A stretch of DNA of 64,000 nt from Cordia subcordata. Its lineage: Eukaryota; Streptophyta; Magnoliopsida; Boraginales; Cordiaceae. Both the position numbers and the translations under genes were made by a program. The stretch's first letter is position 1. Each line of letters opens with the position of its first letter. This document shows, piece after piece, positions 12,560-24,300 of this stretch. The notes below the pieces were generated by a model. That model worked only from the letters and a program-made list of their open reading frames with translations. It was not told the origin of the DNA and ran no database searches. The DNA lies in the NCBI GenBank assembly GCA_028554755.1, contig JAPTOF010000017.1, positions 13,043,501-13,107,500 on the forward strand, read 5' to 3'.

Positions 12560-13127
12560 TTTTTTGAAAAAAGAGTATGTTTGGCCAAACCATTTATTAA
12601 TTTAATATATTTAGTTTTTTATCTTTTACCTGCCGTTTTATCTGTCTTACAATAGATTATTTAAATTATAACATTTTGATAATATACTTTTAAGAAATAA
12701 ATAAATAACTATATTTATATCATAGAGATGGTTACTATTTTCTTGCCGCATAACTTTTCATGGTTGATAAGTATTTTGTAGATTATTTGGTAAAATTGAA
12801 TTTGTAGGATGGTGAAAAAATAATTATTTTTGAACCTCTATTTTTTTGGCATTGGCAAAATTAACTCTAGACTAGTACTATGGCATAAATGGAGTGATGG
12901 ATGCATCTTTTGTTAAAAACTCCTTGTCTTGGAATACTGATGTATTTTCTTTAGTACTTTTGCTGACAACTATTGAAAATAAAAATATGTGGATACATGT
13001 TTGTGGATGTACATGTAATGATATATATATATATATATATTTGAATTTAGTATGAAAATATAATTTAATAGATATATTTTCTAAAAAAATGGATTTATAT
13101 ATATACCTATATATAGATATATACACA
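12560..13127. other. A/T-rich spacer with (AT)n tract
   Basis: No coding signal. Contains an (AT)n run at about 13020-13041 and TA-rich sequence up to the CACTA-like end that follows. Nothing else recognised. Confidence 0.4.
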
Positions 13128-13505
13128 CACAAGTGGTAGTTTTTGATTGTCGCTAAATGCTAATTAAAAATTAATTTTGCTACCTAATAAGCAACGGTTT
13201 TTGATTAGCGTTAAATGCTAATTTGAATTAATTTGGTTACATACCACAAAAATACATAGGTTGTGAAACTACTACTAACATGTTCCCAAAGTGAAATAGT
13301 GGCACTAATTAACCGTCACTAAATTTGTAAGAGGTGGTGGTTAGGAATCGTCACTAATTCCGTTATGGAATTAGCGACAGTGGCTACAACAACGATTGTC
13401 ACAGAATTTGTAAAACCGTTGCTAATTAATAGGTGGCAGTCAAAAAATCGCTACTAATAACAAAAAAAAAAAAAATTGTCACCTTTAAGCTAATTTTTTG
13501 TAGTG
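13128..13505 (-). mobile_element. CACTA (En/Spm) transposon end
   Basis: The right border ends ttttttgtagtg at 13505; on the minus strand this reads CACTACAAAAAA, the canonical CACTA terminus. The preceding 370 bases carry repeated subterminal units such as gtcgctaaatgctaatt and gcgttaaatgctaatt, with gtcactaa units in both orientations. The opposite terminus is not visible in the window, so this is a solo or truncated end. It lies directly beside the block that starts array copy 3. Confidence 0.6.
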
Positions 13506-13913
13506 CTTGGATGATGAAATAAAAAAAAAGATTATTTCTTTTGATGAGAAAAAGATGACCGATTAAGGCATTTTTATGACGATGAAACTGAAAAGATATG
13601 ATTAATTCTCTTGACGAAAGGTTTGATAAGCAATGACTAACCCAGTCCTACGTCAAAAAGCTGTTCATTGATCCAAAAACCCAGAATGCCAAACTGTTGG
13701 TCAAGATTTGCTCTATTACCATATTACGACACTGGCTCGGAGGAGGTACCTGCAAATAACAAGAACATACTTCAGCTGACAACATGTTTTTTGAGACGCA
13801 TACTTCACACAAGAATCTAATCTACTACATAACATCACAAAACTTATAACCATAAGGTCTCCAAATACCAACTGAATTGTTTGAAAAATACCGAAATCTT
13901 ATTAAATCCCTTA

Positions 13914-14281
13914 GAGCAACTTCAACGACTTCCCCAAACTTCCTTTTTCTCCACATGTAAGAGAGCATTTAGGGAAAAGCTTCTCCGACAGATTACCTAT
14001 AATTCTCTCCACATGTAGAGATGTTCAACTTATCCCCTAAATTGATTTTGGAAATCTCTACATCTAAGAATAGCAAATTCATTCCCTGAAACAAAATTAG
14101 AGAAATTTAAAATAGGGAAATTATTGGACTAAAACGGAAATACAGATTCGCTGAAATAAATGTTTGATTAAATGTAGAGAAACTATTGGAGTAAAACTAA
14201 AATAAGAAATTTCTACATGTAAAAAAATATTACAAATTTCCTAAATGTAGACAAAAAGTAAGGAAATGGTTGGAGTTATCC
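13914..14281. mobile_element. MITE in cystatin copy 3 with 3-bp TTA target duplication
   Basis: The left end gagcaacttcaacgacttcc mirrors the reverse complement of the right end (ggataactccaaccatttcc). TTA flanks both sides (13911-13913 and 14282-14284). The same place in copy 2 (near 9800) reads ccattacaacaaag with a single TTA and no insert, an exact empty site. Length is 368 bp. The GAGCA-CTCCAAC type end is common in plant MITEs; the TTA duplication favours PIF/Harbinger. Confidence 0.7.
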
Positions 14282-15118
14282 TTACAACAAAGTAATACTT
14301 TTCAACCGATTATGGCCAAAAACAAAAGCCAATCAAAGATTTTAAAGCAACATGAAACACTAATGATAATAAGGAAATGAAAACGTATGATAATCTCAAG
14401 GCTTATATTTTTCACATGATCTCAGCCCTCTCACCTTCAACGCCAGTTCCTTAACAAATTCACCTATGTTTCCACATTCCAACACTTATCCACGCATACC
14501 CATCACCAAAATCCTGATTTAATATATCCCAATATCTCATTTTTGGTAATCTTTTCTTTTGTCTTTTATGCTAAAGGGCAAGCATGAAATTCTAAGCTCC
14601 CAATGTAACTGGTTGAGAAAATTGGTAAGCAGCAGCTGCTAAGAGATGCAAGTTCAAAAACAACAGCCTTTCGAACTAGCCAAGAAATCAAGCAGTAAAT
14701 GTTAACATAAAATGATATAATTCGCTTTTGCGCACGAATGTCCAAGTGGTCTCATCCCTTAGAAGAATTTCCTTCTAACTTTCCATTTTAAGGAAAAAGA
14801 AACAAATCATTCGATCCGCTAACACAGCTTAACATATTCTTGTGGTTTTGCATTCACAATTTAACATTTACAAGTCAACTTGGCCAATAGTAACATCTTA
14901 GTAATTAGTATTTGGAGAAGAATCATCAACTAACGTCCCCTTCCCCACTCTTATGCAAATTAATATCTAGTAACCCAAAAAAAAAAAGTTAAAACAAAAA
15001 ATATATCCAGATAAGAAAAGAACCTCTTAGCCTCTTAGTAGCTAAGCAAAGGAACAAGATACAAGTAATTCAAAAACCAGAAAAATATGGAGGTGATGAC
15101 TAAATATACCTGTAATAT

Positions 15119-16010
15119 AATCAACTCTCAGCCTTTTTAGGTTTAGGTCGGCAGAAAGACACCTCTAACTTTTTTATTCCTCTCCAACTCGAGCCTGGAA
15201 GAGTTCACAACCATCACCAGCTGCTTCCGGGTTCTTCACTCTGATAGTAAAGTAATATTCAAAACCTGCAACGACACGTGACAAGAGGATGTAGCTCAGT
15301 GATAGCACCTCTCACTTGGGACTTATAGTTCTTCAGTTCGAATCCTCAATGGAGAAAAGTGGGGAACCATTATAGATCTTCTTTAAAAAAAAAAAAGGGG
15401 AAAAAAAAACCTGAAACGACAAGTGCATTTGCTTTCTCCAGCCTGATGAACTCATAATCCACATCCTACCGTACCATAATAACACCAAAGAAATGAAAAC
15501 AAGCAACTGATGACCGAACAATGATACTATTTCGGAAGCGGAAAAAAGATAAATTCTAAGAATAACAGAGAGAGGTGTGTATGCATTTATTTTATACATA
15601 CGTTTTCGCAATTATACTGTTTGATTGCTAATTCAGCGTACTTGGAGAGATCTTCATATTTACTCGTATTCTGGGGGATATCAGTCTGTGGCATAATGAG
15701 GCCACATAGCCTTGGCCTTTTTCTTCCAGAATTGTCCGGAATGTCCACAATGTCGAATCCCTAAATTCCAAACTCATACATACATAAGCCGTCAGAATTA
15801 TATATATAATAACCTAATTACTACGAATTTGAAATTTAAAATTAAAAAAAAAAAAAAAAATTCCTCCTTCTCTATTACCTCACTTTTGCGAACTTGTTGC
15901 CAATAATTCCTCCACACATGGCTATCATCGTCGTCGTCGTCATCGTTTCTGCTTCTTCTGCTTATTCCACGTTTCTTCCGCTTCATGAGAAGGATCCGCG
16001 ACAGCGGCGT
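15119..16010 (-). pseudogene. Cystatin-like gene, copy 3 (pseudogene)
   Basis: This copy matches copy 2 exon by exon. Exon 1 covers about 16010-15871 with a good GAG|gtaata donor. Exon 2 reads GFDIVDIPDNSGRKRP to AIKQYNCEN (about 15762-15604). Exon 3 is split. There are three visible lesions. The start ATG is ACG at the homologous position; the next in-frame ATG is ten codons on. A tRNA-derived SINE with its target duplication cuts exon 3 inside the VVAG loop region. One base is missing after FQAR (TTTGG in copy 2, TTGG here), which closes the frame. The exon 3 to 3'UTR donor and the 3'UTR exon (about 13750 down) are still recognisable. It is very unlikely to make a functional protein. Confidence 0.75.
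15261..15425 (+). mobile_element. tRNA-derived SINE with 20-bp target-site duplication
   Basis: The body at about 15281-15405 starts with an A box (gtagctcagtgatagc) and has a B box (gttcgaatcc) about 45 bases on, both on the plus strand, and ends in an A-rich tail. It is bracketed by aaaacctgcaacgacacgtg (15261-15280) and aaaacctgaaacgacaagtg (15406-15425), 18 of 20 identical. Copy 2 has only one such sequence at the same place. The 5' arm ggatgta has no pairing 3' arm, so this is not a tRNA gene. The SINE family is not assigned. Confidence 0.75.
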
Positions 16011-16116
16011 CGTGATCGCACAGCCTAAGTTGTTGAGATTCCTCGCCCGCTTTCACCTGTCGATTCCTTATGGGATTCTTGCTGTGCATATGTATATATG
16101 ATGGGTTAGGTTTTAG

Positions 16117-16661
16117 AGGATGATTGGTTTGGCTTTTAAGCTTAAGTTAAAAGTCACGTTTGTTTTTATAAAAGAAGGGTTATTTTTGAGTGATTTTGGA
16201 TGGAAAATAAAAAGTTTTTCACCTTAATCTTTATTTTTCAAGACTTGGTGTTTGAAAGTGCTTATAGGCAGGTGAAATTTGTTTATAAGAAAAAATAATA
16301 ATAATAGTAAAATTTATCTATTCGACAAATTGTGCTTATAAGGAAATAAAGTCGACTTATAAGCAACCAAAAAAGCACCACTCCCAATTTTTTTAGCTAG
16401 AGTTAACCAAATAAAATTACATGTACATCCCTTAAAAATAAGAAAAGTTACCCCTTAATTAATAAAAGGTCCTTTTTTAGTCATTTCAACAAATATTATT
16501 TTTTATAAGTATATATATTTATCAAATATGGCAATAGCTTATTAGTGCATTTTATCCAAATACTCCTTCATTTAGTTGTTATTTACTTATAAACACTAAA
16601 AGCTACTTATAAGCATAATAAAAAAAAAGCAGCTCCAAGAAAAACAAAGCCAACCATCCTC
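16117..16661. mobile_element. Tourist-like MITE, family I (copy in gene copy 3 flank)
   Basis: Homologous to 12041-12555 over its whole length: same left end (aggatgattggtttggctt), the same tataag-rich interior, and a right end reading caaagccaaccatcctct. Its equivalent position upstream of copies 2 and 3 suggests that it was present before those two copies separated. Confidence 0.55.
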
Positions 16662-19600
16662 TTAAGTTTTTTTAAAAAAGAGTAAGTTTGATCAAACCAT
16701 TTATTTTATCTTTACCTTTTTATATTTATTATTAAAATATCTTTAGTTTTTTATCTTATACCTACCATTGTATCTTTCTTACTATAGATTATTCAAATTA
16801 TAACATTTTGATAATATATTTTTAAAAAATAAATAACTATATTTATATTATATCTTAATTTGATTATATTTTTATGTCGCTAATAATTATTTTAACAATA
16901 TAAGTTACTTTTCTATCCACTCTAACTAATCATATAAATAGTTATTTTTTATAATCAACTGTAAATTTTATTTAAATAAATAACTACTCAAAGTAAAAAA
17001 ATTTAAAAAAATGGCTTAAAACTAAGAGTATTTTAATTAGTTTTTGGATAAGCAAATCAAACACCCTCTTATAGGATTGCTTCTTGGATCAAAGTTGGCG
17101 GGCTACATCGAAAAAATGTGGGTTGATCTTTATCTGGACACAAAAACTTAGGTTAGTTTGGTTGATTTACATTATTACAAATTTTATTTGATTTGAAATA
17201 GGTTAGTAAAATTAAATTAAATTAAATTAAATCATGTTTTACTTTAATTTTATGTTAATATTAGTTAAAGTTGTATGAAGTTAGATATAGTTGTAATATA
17301 AGCGGTAAATCAAATTAATCAACTGGCTAATAACTTGTTCCTCGAAGTTATTGGGTAGATTTTTGTTTTTGTTTTTTTGAATTTTTTGTTCAACTTTAAA
17401 ATTTTTATATGAAATCGAAATTAAATCAAACCGAATCAACACTAGATATATTGGTTTGCTTTAAGACTTGTTTAATTTGGATTGACTTTTCTAAAAGTAC
17501 TTTTGACAGTTTAAAAAATAATATTTTTTGAGAAGTTAATAATTTGGCTTATGAAAAAAAAATTATATTTGAGCTTTTCTCAATGTTTTAATTTTTTTAA
17601 AAGTCTAGTCAAATAGATATTGCAAAAATAATAATAATAATAGTTTTTTTTAAAAAGTAATTTTTCTAAAAAGAAAAGTTAATCCAAACAGGCCCTTACT
17701 TATCTATTATGATTGTAAACCCATTTTTTGATTTTTAATAAAAATTAATTAGTTTGATTTAGTTTAAAATATTTTCAAAATCAAACCAAACCAAATCATA
17801 TTTACCCTTGATTTAATTGTAAAAATTAAAATTGAAAAGATACTGTATGTTACTATTGCAAACGTAAAACAAATCTCAATATTTAATTTTGAATAAAGAC
17901 CATAATTTCATTATAACAAATATAAATAAAAAAGTATGAAGAATTTATCTAATAATTGTTAACTTATTCGCAATTTAAGTTTAAAAATGGATCATTTTAT
18001 ATTATTTAAAACTAATATTTTAAATTTATTAATTGGTAAATTATCTATTAGTAGCTCATTTAATAATATTCGCTGTTACTTGGCAAGAAATACTAAGAGT
18101 GGAATTGATATTTATTTTTAAAAGATAAGAACGACAAAAAATTAAAAAATAATGAACGGTATTGGCATGTTAAATATTGCTATTAGCTATTCATTATTCC
18201 AAAAACAATATATTGGCATCCACACACATATATATATATATATATACCTTCTAAGGTTAATAGTTACATATGTACCTCCTAAGGTTCATAGTTACACTAG
18301 GAAAACCCAAAAGAAGGGAAAGAGAAACCGAAAAAAAAAAAAAAGGATGAAATTAGAAGCCTTGTTATTGGATACATAATTGATGCCTTAAGAAAGGAAC
18401 AATTAACCTACTTTCTAGCCAACTTTTCAGCATTTCTATTGCACCCCTAGAAAGAAAAAGGCATTTGAGAAGTTCAATTTGTCCGTGGCAACAAGAAAGC
18501 AGACCATGGGTTAAGATACTTTTCGACTAAGGAATTTAACCTGCCGTCTTTCATCATAATATTTTATTTCAACTAGATGTTGCAATAGCATAATCAAAAG
18601 GTTTATACAGTGCCTTGGCATGGATAATCCTTAGATAATGTTTCTATAGAAATTGATTCTTTGGATACCTTTTAGTTGATGAATAGTTTACTTCTTCGAT
18701 TTAGTTCACTTAAATCTATAGTGAAGGATTGCAAACGAATTCTCAATCAGATAAGGGGTTTCATTTTTAGTCACTTGTATAGGGTTAGCTAATTACAACA
18801 TTGGAACATCTACTGGGCTCGGGACATTTGTTGAAATCCTACACCAATTGGTTTTTTTGCTAGAAAATGATAGAACGGGAGATCATTATCCCATAAGAAT
18901 TACCACATATCTAGTCTTATGGCCTTCCTTACAAAAAAAAAAAAAAGATTTATCTAGTAAAAAATATAATTTGTGCAATTGACTTGTGTCCCCATCAGTC
19001 CTTGCAAGTTGTAACCAACAAGGGACTAGAATGGGAACTTGGGAATGTGAAAAGCAGAATCCAAAGTCCAAAAACACAAGAACTTAAGGAAAGAAAACTA
19101 TTTTCTTTTTTGCCTTTTTTTTTAATAATGTCAAATGATTTTAGGTAGTAATATATTGTACTAATCTAAGATTATAAATTCTATGAGCAATTGTGTGTCG
19201 TAATACATGTTTTATGTCAGTTGAAAACATATGATAGAAATACGTAAACTTAATTTGAATTTAATCCTTAACCTTAACGAATTATTACCCTGACTAAGTT
19301 TAGTTTGAATTCAATCAACTTTTCTGGGTTTATTTTTTAAAAGAATAGGCAACAAAACTCAATCAAAAGAGAAAAAAAAAAATTATCATTTTATATTTTG
19401 GAACTCCACATTGGTTCGTAAAAAAAATAAGCAATGTACGATAAGTGACCAAAACCGTCATGTGACTAATGGCTTTAGTAGTAGGAAAAATTCCACTTAG
19501 ACTTTTTGTGCCTAAAAATGGGGCCCAATTATTCAAGGCTATACTAAACTTCACTGGAAAGAAATCTCCAATTTAGTTACCTTTATCGTACTTACTAGCA

Positions 19601-21050
19601 AAATCAAGACTTATATTTCACAAGTAAACATTTCCGTGTAAAAAAAGACGCGTTTGGATTGCTATATACTTTTTTCAAAGAAAATAATTTGTGAAAAAAT
19701 ATATTTTTTATGATAAATATTTGAGTTATTAACTTAAAAAAGAAGAAAAACTTCTACATGGTTATATGCACTATAATAATGGTGCCCTTATTTATTTATT
19801 TATTTATTTATTAATCTGAATCCCTCATTTTAAAGTCTAAATTCTCTATCTTTTTATTTCTTTTGTTGTAAAATAAAGAGTGCATATTAGTTTAATATTA
19901 TTTGGAGGGTTGAAATTATCCCTATTGTGTATTAAGGATAAAAATTAGAGAAATTTGTTTTCTTTAAATTTAAAAGATAAGTCAAGTCTATTCAAAATCA
20001 TTTATCAACAAATGATTGTACTTAACCTTAGCACTTTATATGGATAAACTTTAGTAATTACTCGATAGACAAATCAGAGATATTCTTTTTTTCTTTTTAA
20101 ATACCTTTTGATAAAAAATCTAATATTAATCAATTGCTGTAATCCTTGATATCTGAGGCTTTGATGTCATATATATTTTTAATTCTTTTGCACGATACAA
20201 TAATGTACGCATAAATCGCAAGTGAGTAGCATATTTTTCACAACTTTGTTTGATCAAAGAAATCCATTGTCTTCATATTATGATATCCTTAACTAGGAAA
20301 TATAGGAACCGATTTCTAGATTTTTCTCTTTCATGATAACATCGTTAAACCTTGTCTAAAATTGTACGAATCCAAAGTTAATCATTGATTGATCATCTTA
20401 ATTGCTTCATCATATTTAATATTGCAACTTAATTATCTTTTTAGTTTATGTTAGGTGTCATAATACGGTACCTTGTTTTCCTTTCAAAGAGACTTTAATC
20501 TATATCTGATCAATAAAAATATTTTTTAATTGAATCTTTTTTTGTAAAAATATATGAATATTAATATCTAAAAATATCTATTGTCTACATCTATACATGC
20601 TTATTTTTAATTTTAATACTATATATGCTAATTCTATCCTTTTTTTTTTCCTCCAAACAAGAAAAAGTTAAACCCTAATAAATATGTTATTTGTCTATTC
20701 CTTTTTATTTTTAACACAAGACCATTATATGGTATTTTTTTTCTAATTTAAATATTTAATTCAATTATTGCAAATCTATTAACAAAACTTATTAAAAATT
20801 AAACTTTATAAAATTTATTTGAACTTTATCATCATATAAATTGATCATATAAAAAGACATTACACACAAATTTTTCATGCATGGCACCCACTTTATTCTA
20901 GTTTCAAATAAAAAGAACGGATTTTTTAAATTCTTTTTCGGTATTAGTGAATTTATTTAATTTCAAAGAAAAAGAATAGATATTTTTAGAGAGGTTTATT
21001 TCAAAATCACCCATTACTTTATTCGTTTTTGCACTTTTACTCCATTCATC
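16662..21050. other. Gene-free stretch between the array and UPL
   Basis: No supported gene. About 17190-17830 is paralogous to 1740-2130. A MITE-like foldback at about 17464-17695 begins gacttgtttaatttggattg and ends ttaatccaaacaggccc. Microsatellites: (TA)n at about 18229-18245 and (ATTT)n at about 19790-19812. The stretch at 18380-19080 is less A/T-rich but no consistent reading frame or known element is evident. Confidence 0.4.
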
Positions 21051-21054
21051 TTCA

Positions 21055-21384
21055 CTCTATATAAACACACAACTCTCTGTATTTGCTTTGTAATTTTCCT
21101 CTTCTCGTTTCTATCTCTACCCACACACGCACACACACACACACACAATCTCTTCACGATCACCAAAAACCCTCTCCAAAAAAACCCTAGCAAAAATAAA
21201 TCGAGGGAGTAAAAAATCGCGAAATTTTTTGTAACCTTCATCATCTCATCAATCACAATTTATCGTACCTTTCATTCTCAATTCTTCTCCACCGTCCGAT
21301 CGGCTTCACCGTCGAATCAGTTGCCGATTGTTGAATTTTTCGATTAATTATAGAATTTTTTTGTCAATGGTTTGATTTTGTTTG
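21055..21384 (+). promoter_or_regulatory. UPL core promoter and 5' leader
   Basis: A TATA box (ctctatataaaca, about 21055-21067) is followed by a CA/CT-rich leader with a (CA)n run near 21124-21147. The first in-frame ATG codons of UPL are at 21385 and 21388. The distance fits a start site near 21090-21100 and a 5'UTR of roughly 290 bases. The transcription start itself is inferred. Confidence 0.5.
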
Positions 21385-24300
21385 ATGATGAAGCCGAAGC
21401 GAAAGAGGGCATCAGAAGTGGTAAGCTATCAATTAATTAAAAAAAAAAGTGAACTCATTTCATCAATTTGTTTGAATTATTATTTACATATAGCTTATTT
21501 TGTTTTCATTTGAGGTGCTGTGGTTATTGAAATGTTTGTTTTTCTGTTTGGATGTGATTACTTTTTGTGGGGAGATGGAGTTTTATTTCAGGCAAGTGTC
21601 AATCACAGTGTCAACGTCGATTGTTACTATTCTTATATGAATTATTATTTAAACTAATCTTTTGAGTTAGTAGTCTATTTCTTTTAACTAAATCGAGTGT
21701 GGAATGGGTAATTAATTTATTTTTGTCCCAAAAGTTTGAGTCTTTGCTGATTTTGGCAAATTTGGTTATAGCAGAGGTGAAAACTTTGAGTGTTATGCGC
21801 TGATTTATAATGAGTTAATACAATTTGTGATTTCATTTTATTGGTTGATTAAATTTCTTTATGTAGGTACTTCATTTTCTGGGTGAAGTTTGAGTCTTTA
21901 TTGATTTTCGGTGATTATGTTTTTTAATTGAAAAAAAGTGAAAATTTTTGGTGTTGTGTGCTGATGTCCAGCGATTGTATGCTATTTTTCTGTTGTCCTC
22001 TTATTGCTTGATTTCATTTATCTGGTTGAACTTATATCATGAAAGCTTGAGCGTGGTTAATTTTTTCTTTTTGGAAATAGAAAAATTGAGAAATTTTTAG
22101 TGCCATTTGCTGATTCCTAGTGAATTCAGACCATTTTCTGACAATCTTTTGTTGGTTAATTGCATTTAGCATAAATGCATTATTAGAACGTGCTCTTTAT
22201 TTTTATTTACAAATAAAGACTTTCTTTAATCAGTTTTCAAAGTGTTTTATTTTCTGCAAAACATTGACCTGGGGATCCTCTTTCATCTATGGTCTTTAAT
22301 GTTCTGCCGTTGCGTTATTTGTTTCAAATGTTCAAGCATTTAATATTTTAGCACGATTGATTTTACTGATTCTGGAAAAGGTGAACATTCTGACATATTT
22401 TTTCGGTTGAAAATATTTAGCATCCGTGCATTTGTAACAATGTCTTGTACTCTTGTCTCTATCTCTATTTACTAATTTTATTCAAACCATATGTATTTCC
22501 GCTTCATAAAAGTAAGCATGAAAAACTAATCAAAGTTACCATGAACAAAGATACGTTGATAAGACTCATTTGATAAATATGGTTTTTCATTTGTTTTTTT
22601 ATTTTTTTTTCGGAAGTAGTTCTAGAAAGATCAGTGACACAGAGATTGCATTTGCTTATAGTCTTCAATTTTCAGCCATTGGGCAGTTCATATTATAATT
22701 TGCCAGCCCATTTCCAAAATTGTTGCTGCCCCAAGTCATGACCCTTGTGGTTTCGAGTTTATACAAGTTGGGGGCTAAAATGAAGAGAAGTAACCATTTT
22801 TGGTTTCTAATTTGGATCTAGATATTCTTTCTTTGGAGGAGTCATATTGAAGTTTAGTGTGTTTGGTTCCGCCAGATCTTTTTCCTCCATTGAAGACCTG
22901 TTTGGATTGGCTTTTTTCCATGAAAAAGTCCACCCCCCTTAAAAAGAGAATATTTTTCTTTTTGCAGTAAGTATATGGATTGACTTTCAAAAAAGTTGAA
23001 ACTTGGTAAAAAGTTAAATTCTTCTTTTGCAAGAAGTTAGAAATTTTAGCTTCTCAAAAATGTACCTTTTCTAAAAGTTATGAAAAGAAAGCCAATCCAG
23101 GCAAGCCCTAAATTGATTAACTTTTGGATTTTCAGCATGGTTTACAGGTTTAGGCCGCTTTTCAAACTCCTAACTGATTAGGATCGCCTACTTGAGTAGT
23201 TTGTTCTACAACTTAATTTCTTTTATTTACGTCAAGAATAGAAGCTATTATGTTGTTGCTGTGTGAGAAAGTTCTGCTTGCATGACCTCTGTTAGACTTC
23301 ATAACACATTTGATCCCTATGATCAGACTAGCTAAACCTTTGAAGAATATTTATAATCTTTACAGCATTAAATGCTGCCGATTCATTTGTTTGAATGTAT
23401 TGGTTTGTCTGTTTTTAATCTTGCCGCTTGCCGCTTACTTTGATGACATGTGGACTTCTTTCTAGAAAAAACAAGGGATAAAGAATTGGAGCTCTGAACC
23501 TAAAAATGTTAATTTATTCAATTTGCTAATATCTTTTTGTGCTCTCATGCAGCCTCCAAAAATTAGATCCTTCATAAATAGTGTTATCACCACTCCGCTT
23601 GAGAGTATAGAAGAGCCTCTGAAGAATTTTGCTTGGGAATTTGATAAGGTGCATTTGCAATTCACAGAAACTATTGGTTTCCTTTCCCAAAATTATTTAT
23701 CGTGTACACTTCATTGATGCTTCTCTTTTTGTGGATGCAGGGGGATTTCCATCATTGGGTTGACCTTTTTAATCATTTTGATACCTTTTTTGATAAATAC
23801 ATTAAACCCAGGAAGGATCTTCAGCTTGAGGATGATTTTTTAGAATCTGATCCTCCCTTTCCAAGGGAGTCTGTTCTTCAGATCTTGCGCGTAATAAGGA
23901 TAATCTTAGAGAACTGTACCAATAAACATTTCTACAGTTCTTACGAGGTAGCCAGCTTTCCTTGTAGTTGAATTAAAAATGGCTCTTATAGAATGAATAC
24001 CATGATGGGTGCAAACATCTAATTTTTCAAGATTATCTATGAATCCTCTTTGTCATTGTCTGAATTACGATATTTTTTTATGAACATCTTTAGGGAGCCA
24101 ATTACTGTAATCTTTGTGGCTCTGAATTTCAATAATAACTTGAGCTCCTTATATATGTGCCTTTTGTTCATTTTGGGGTGAGAAAGTAAATGTCACACTC
24201 TGTTATCTTTTTATGACATAAATTATACTTCCTTAATGCTGGTCCTTTGGCATTTGTATGAATACTAAAAAGGCACATAGACTAAATATGCATGTCTCTA

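Noticed and set aside
15286..15356. tRNA gene
   Set aside because: The A and B boxes are good but the acceptor arms do not pair, and the unit has a poly-A tail and target duplication, so it is a SINE.
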